A stretch of 64,000 nt of DNA from positions 13,990,009 through 14,054,008 of the forward strand of contig CM063247.1 of NCBI GenBank assembly GCA_032158295.1, read 5' to 3'. This document shows, in pieces, positions 63,594-64,000 of this stretch; positions within the stretch are counted from its first letter, which is position 1; the number at the start of each line of letters is the position of its first letter. The position numbers and the translations under genes were made by a program. The notes beneath the pieces are model-generated. The model was not told where the DNA came from. It did no database searches and saw nothing but the letters and a program-made list of their open reading frames with translations. The stretch comes from Pycnopodia helianthoides. Taxonomy: Eukaryota > Echinodermata > Asteroidea > Forcipulatida > Asteriidae.

Positions 63594-64000
63594 CTGTCAG
63601 AAAAAAGATAAGAACGGAGAAGTTTTTTTTTTTAAATGATCAGTGTCCCAAGCCTCCTATGTGACAACTAAAGTAAATACAAAATGTTTTCACATTTTAG
63701 TTTTTTATTTCACATATCAAGTAATAATTCACAAGGCTGAATTGTAAACTTGGGTGTGATCCCTGGCTATACGGCAGTTACAGGTTGAACGGCCTCCGAC
63801 TGGCTTCCCCTGAACAAAGATATTTACAAAAAAGGGAGACCGCCAACATAAGGCCTAGATAGCTTAGTTGGTAGAGCGCTGGCACATTAATCCGGAGGTC
63901 GCAGCTGTTCAGGTCCCACTTTAGTCAATTTTTCTTTGCTCTTGAAACCCAAAATTTATTGAAAACAAAATTTGATTTGGAGTGCACCACATACAGTTAT
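63594..64000 (-). other. Sequence upstream of the first coding exon; SINE S4 copy, no promoter recognised
   Basis: 63720-63930 is a plus-oriented S4 SINE (GTGTGATCCCTGGCTATACG to TAGCTTAGTTGGTAGAGCGC and AATCCGGAGGTCGC). No TATA box or initiator could be assigned. If the acceptor at 63594 is real, this is intron and the promoter is outside the window. Confidence 0.55.

Noticed and set aside
180..63577. Gene as a decayed pseudogene
   Set aside because: All 66 exons keep splice sites, phases and domain motifs; only single-base shifts disrupt it, mostly near G/C runs, which fits consensus error better than decay. Not fully excluded.

Overview
The window is animal nuclear DNA and is almost entirely one large gene on the minus strand: the 5' two thirds of an adhesion G-protein-coupled receptor V1 gene (ADGRV1, also VLGR1/GPR98/MASS1). 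I resolved 66 coding exons with GT/AG borders. They run from the start codon at 63577 down to a last visible exon at 180-291, where the gene leaves the window. Joined, they encode about 4,330 residues: a signal peptide, about 29 complete Calx-beta domains plus one partial, a laminin-G/pentraxin-like module (exons 14-17), a cysteine-bearing PAN/Apple-like insert (exon 33), and an EAR/EPTP propeller (exons 48-52). Splice phases agree at every one of the 65 junctions once single-base frame breaks inside seven exons are allowed for. The remaining Calx-beta repeats, GAIN/GPS and seven-helix region must lie below position 1. Order of modules, and many short motifs, match vertebrate ADGRV1 as I remember it; no database was searched.

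The organism is a non-vertebrate deuterostome, most likely an echinoderm and possibly a sea star. I infer this from gene content, compact introns (about 100 bp to 4 kb) and the dispersed repeats: tRNA-derived SINEs, short TTAA-flanked MITEs, and a GGGCCCAATTTCATAGAGC-ended MITE. Species is not proven. No other host protein gene was found on either strand.

Layout by transcription order (high to low coordinate): 63.6-57.4 kb signal peptide and Calx-beta 1-5; 56.9-46.9 kb Calx-beta 6-10, with a truncated non-LTR retrotransposon (49.3-51.1 kb) in intron 10; 45.6-42.7 kb LamG module; 42.2-27.4 kb Calx-beta 11-17; 26.0-22.8 kb the Calx-beta carrying the PAN-like insert; 22.1-14.6 kb Calx-beta 19-23; 14.0-10.0 kb EAR propeller; 9.4-0.2 kb Calx-beta 24-30.

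The most unusual feature is that exon-intron junctions of this gene have themselves been amplified into tandem arrays. This is seen at the 5' splice sites of exons 10, 13, 38 and 60, at the 3' splice site of exon 62, and for nearly all of exon 63. At exon 10 the 30-bp unit (10 codons) supplies a ladder of donor sites, the first extra two of which stay in frame. A second signal is nine frame breaks in seven otherwise well-preserved exons, nearly all equivalent to one missing base and often next to G/C runs. These look more like consensus errors than gene decay, but they matter for any gene model.
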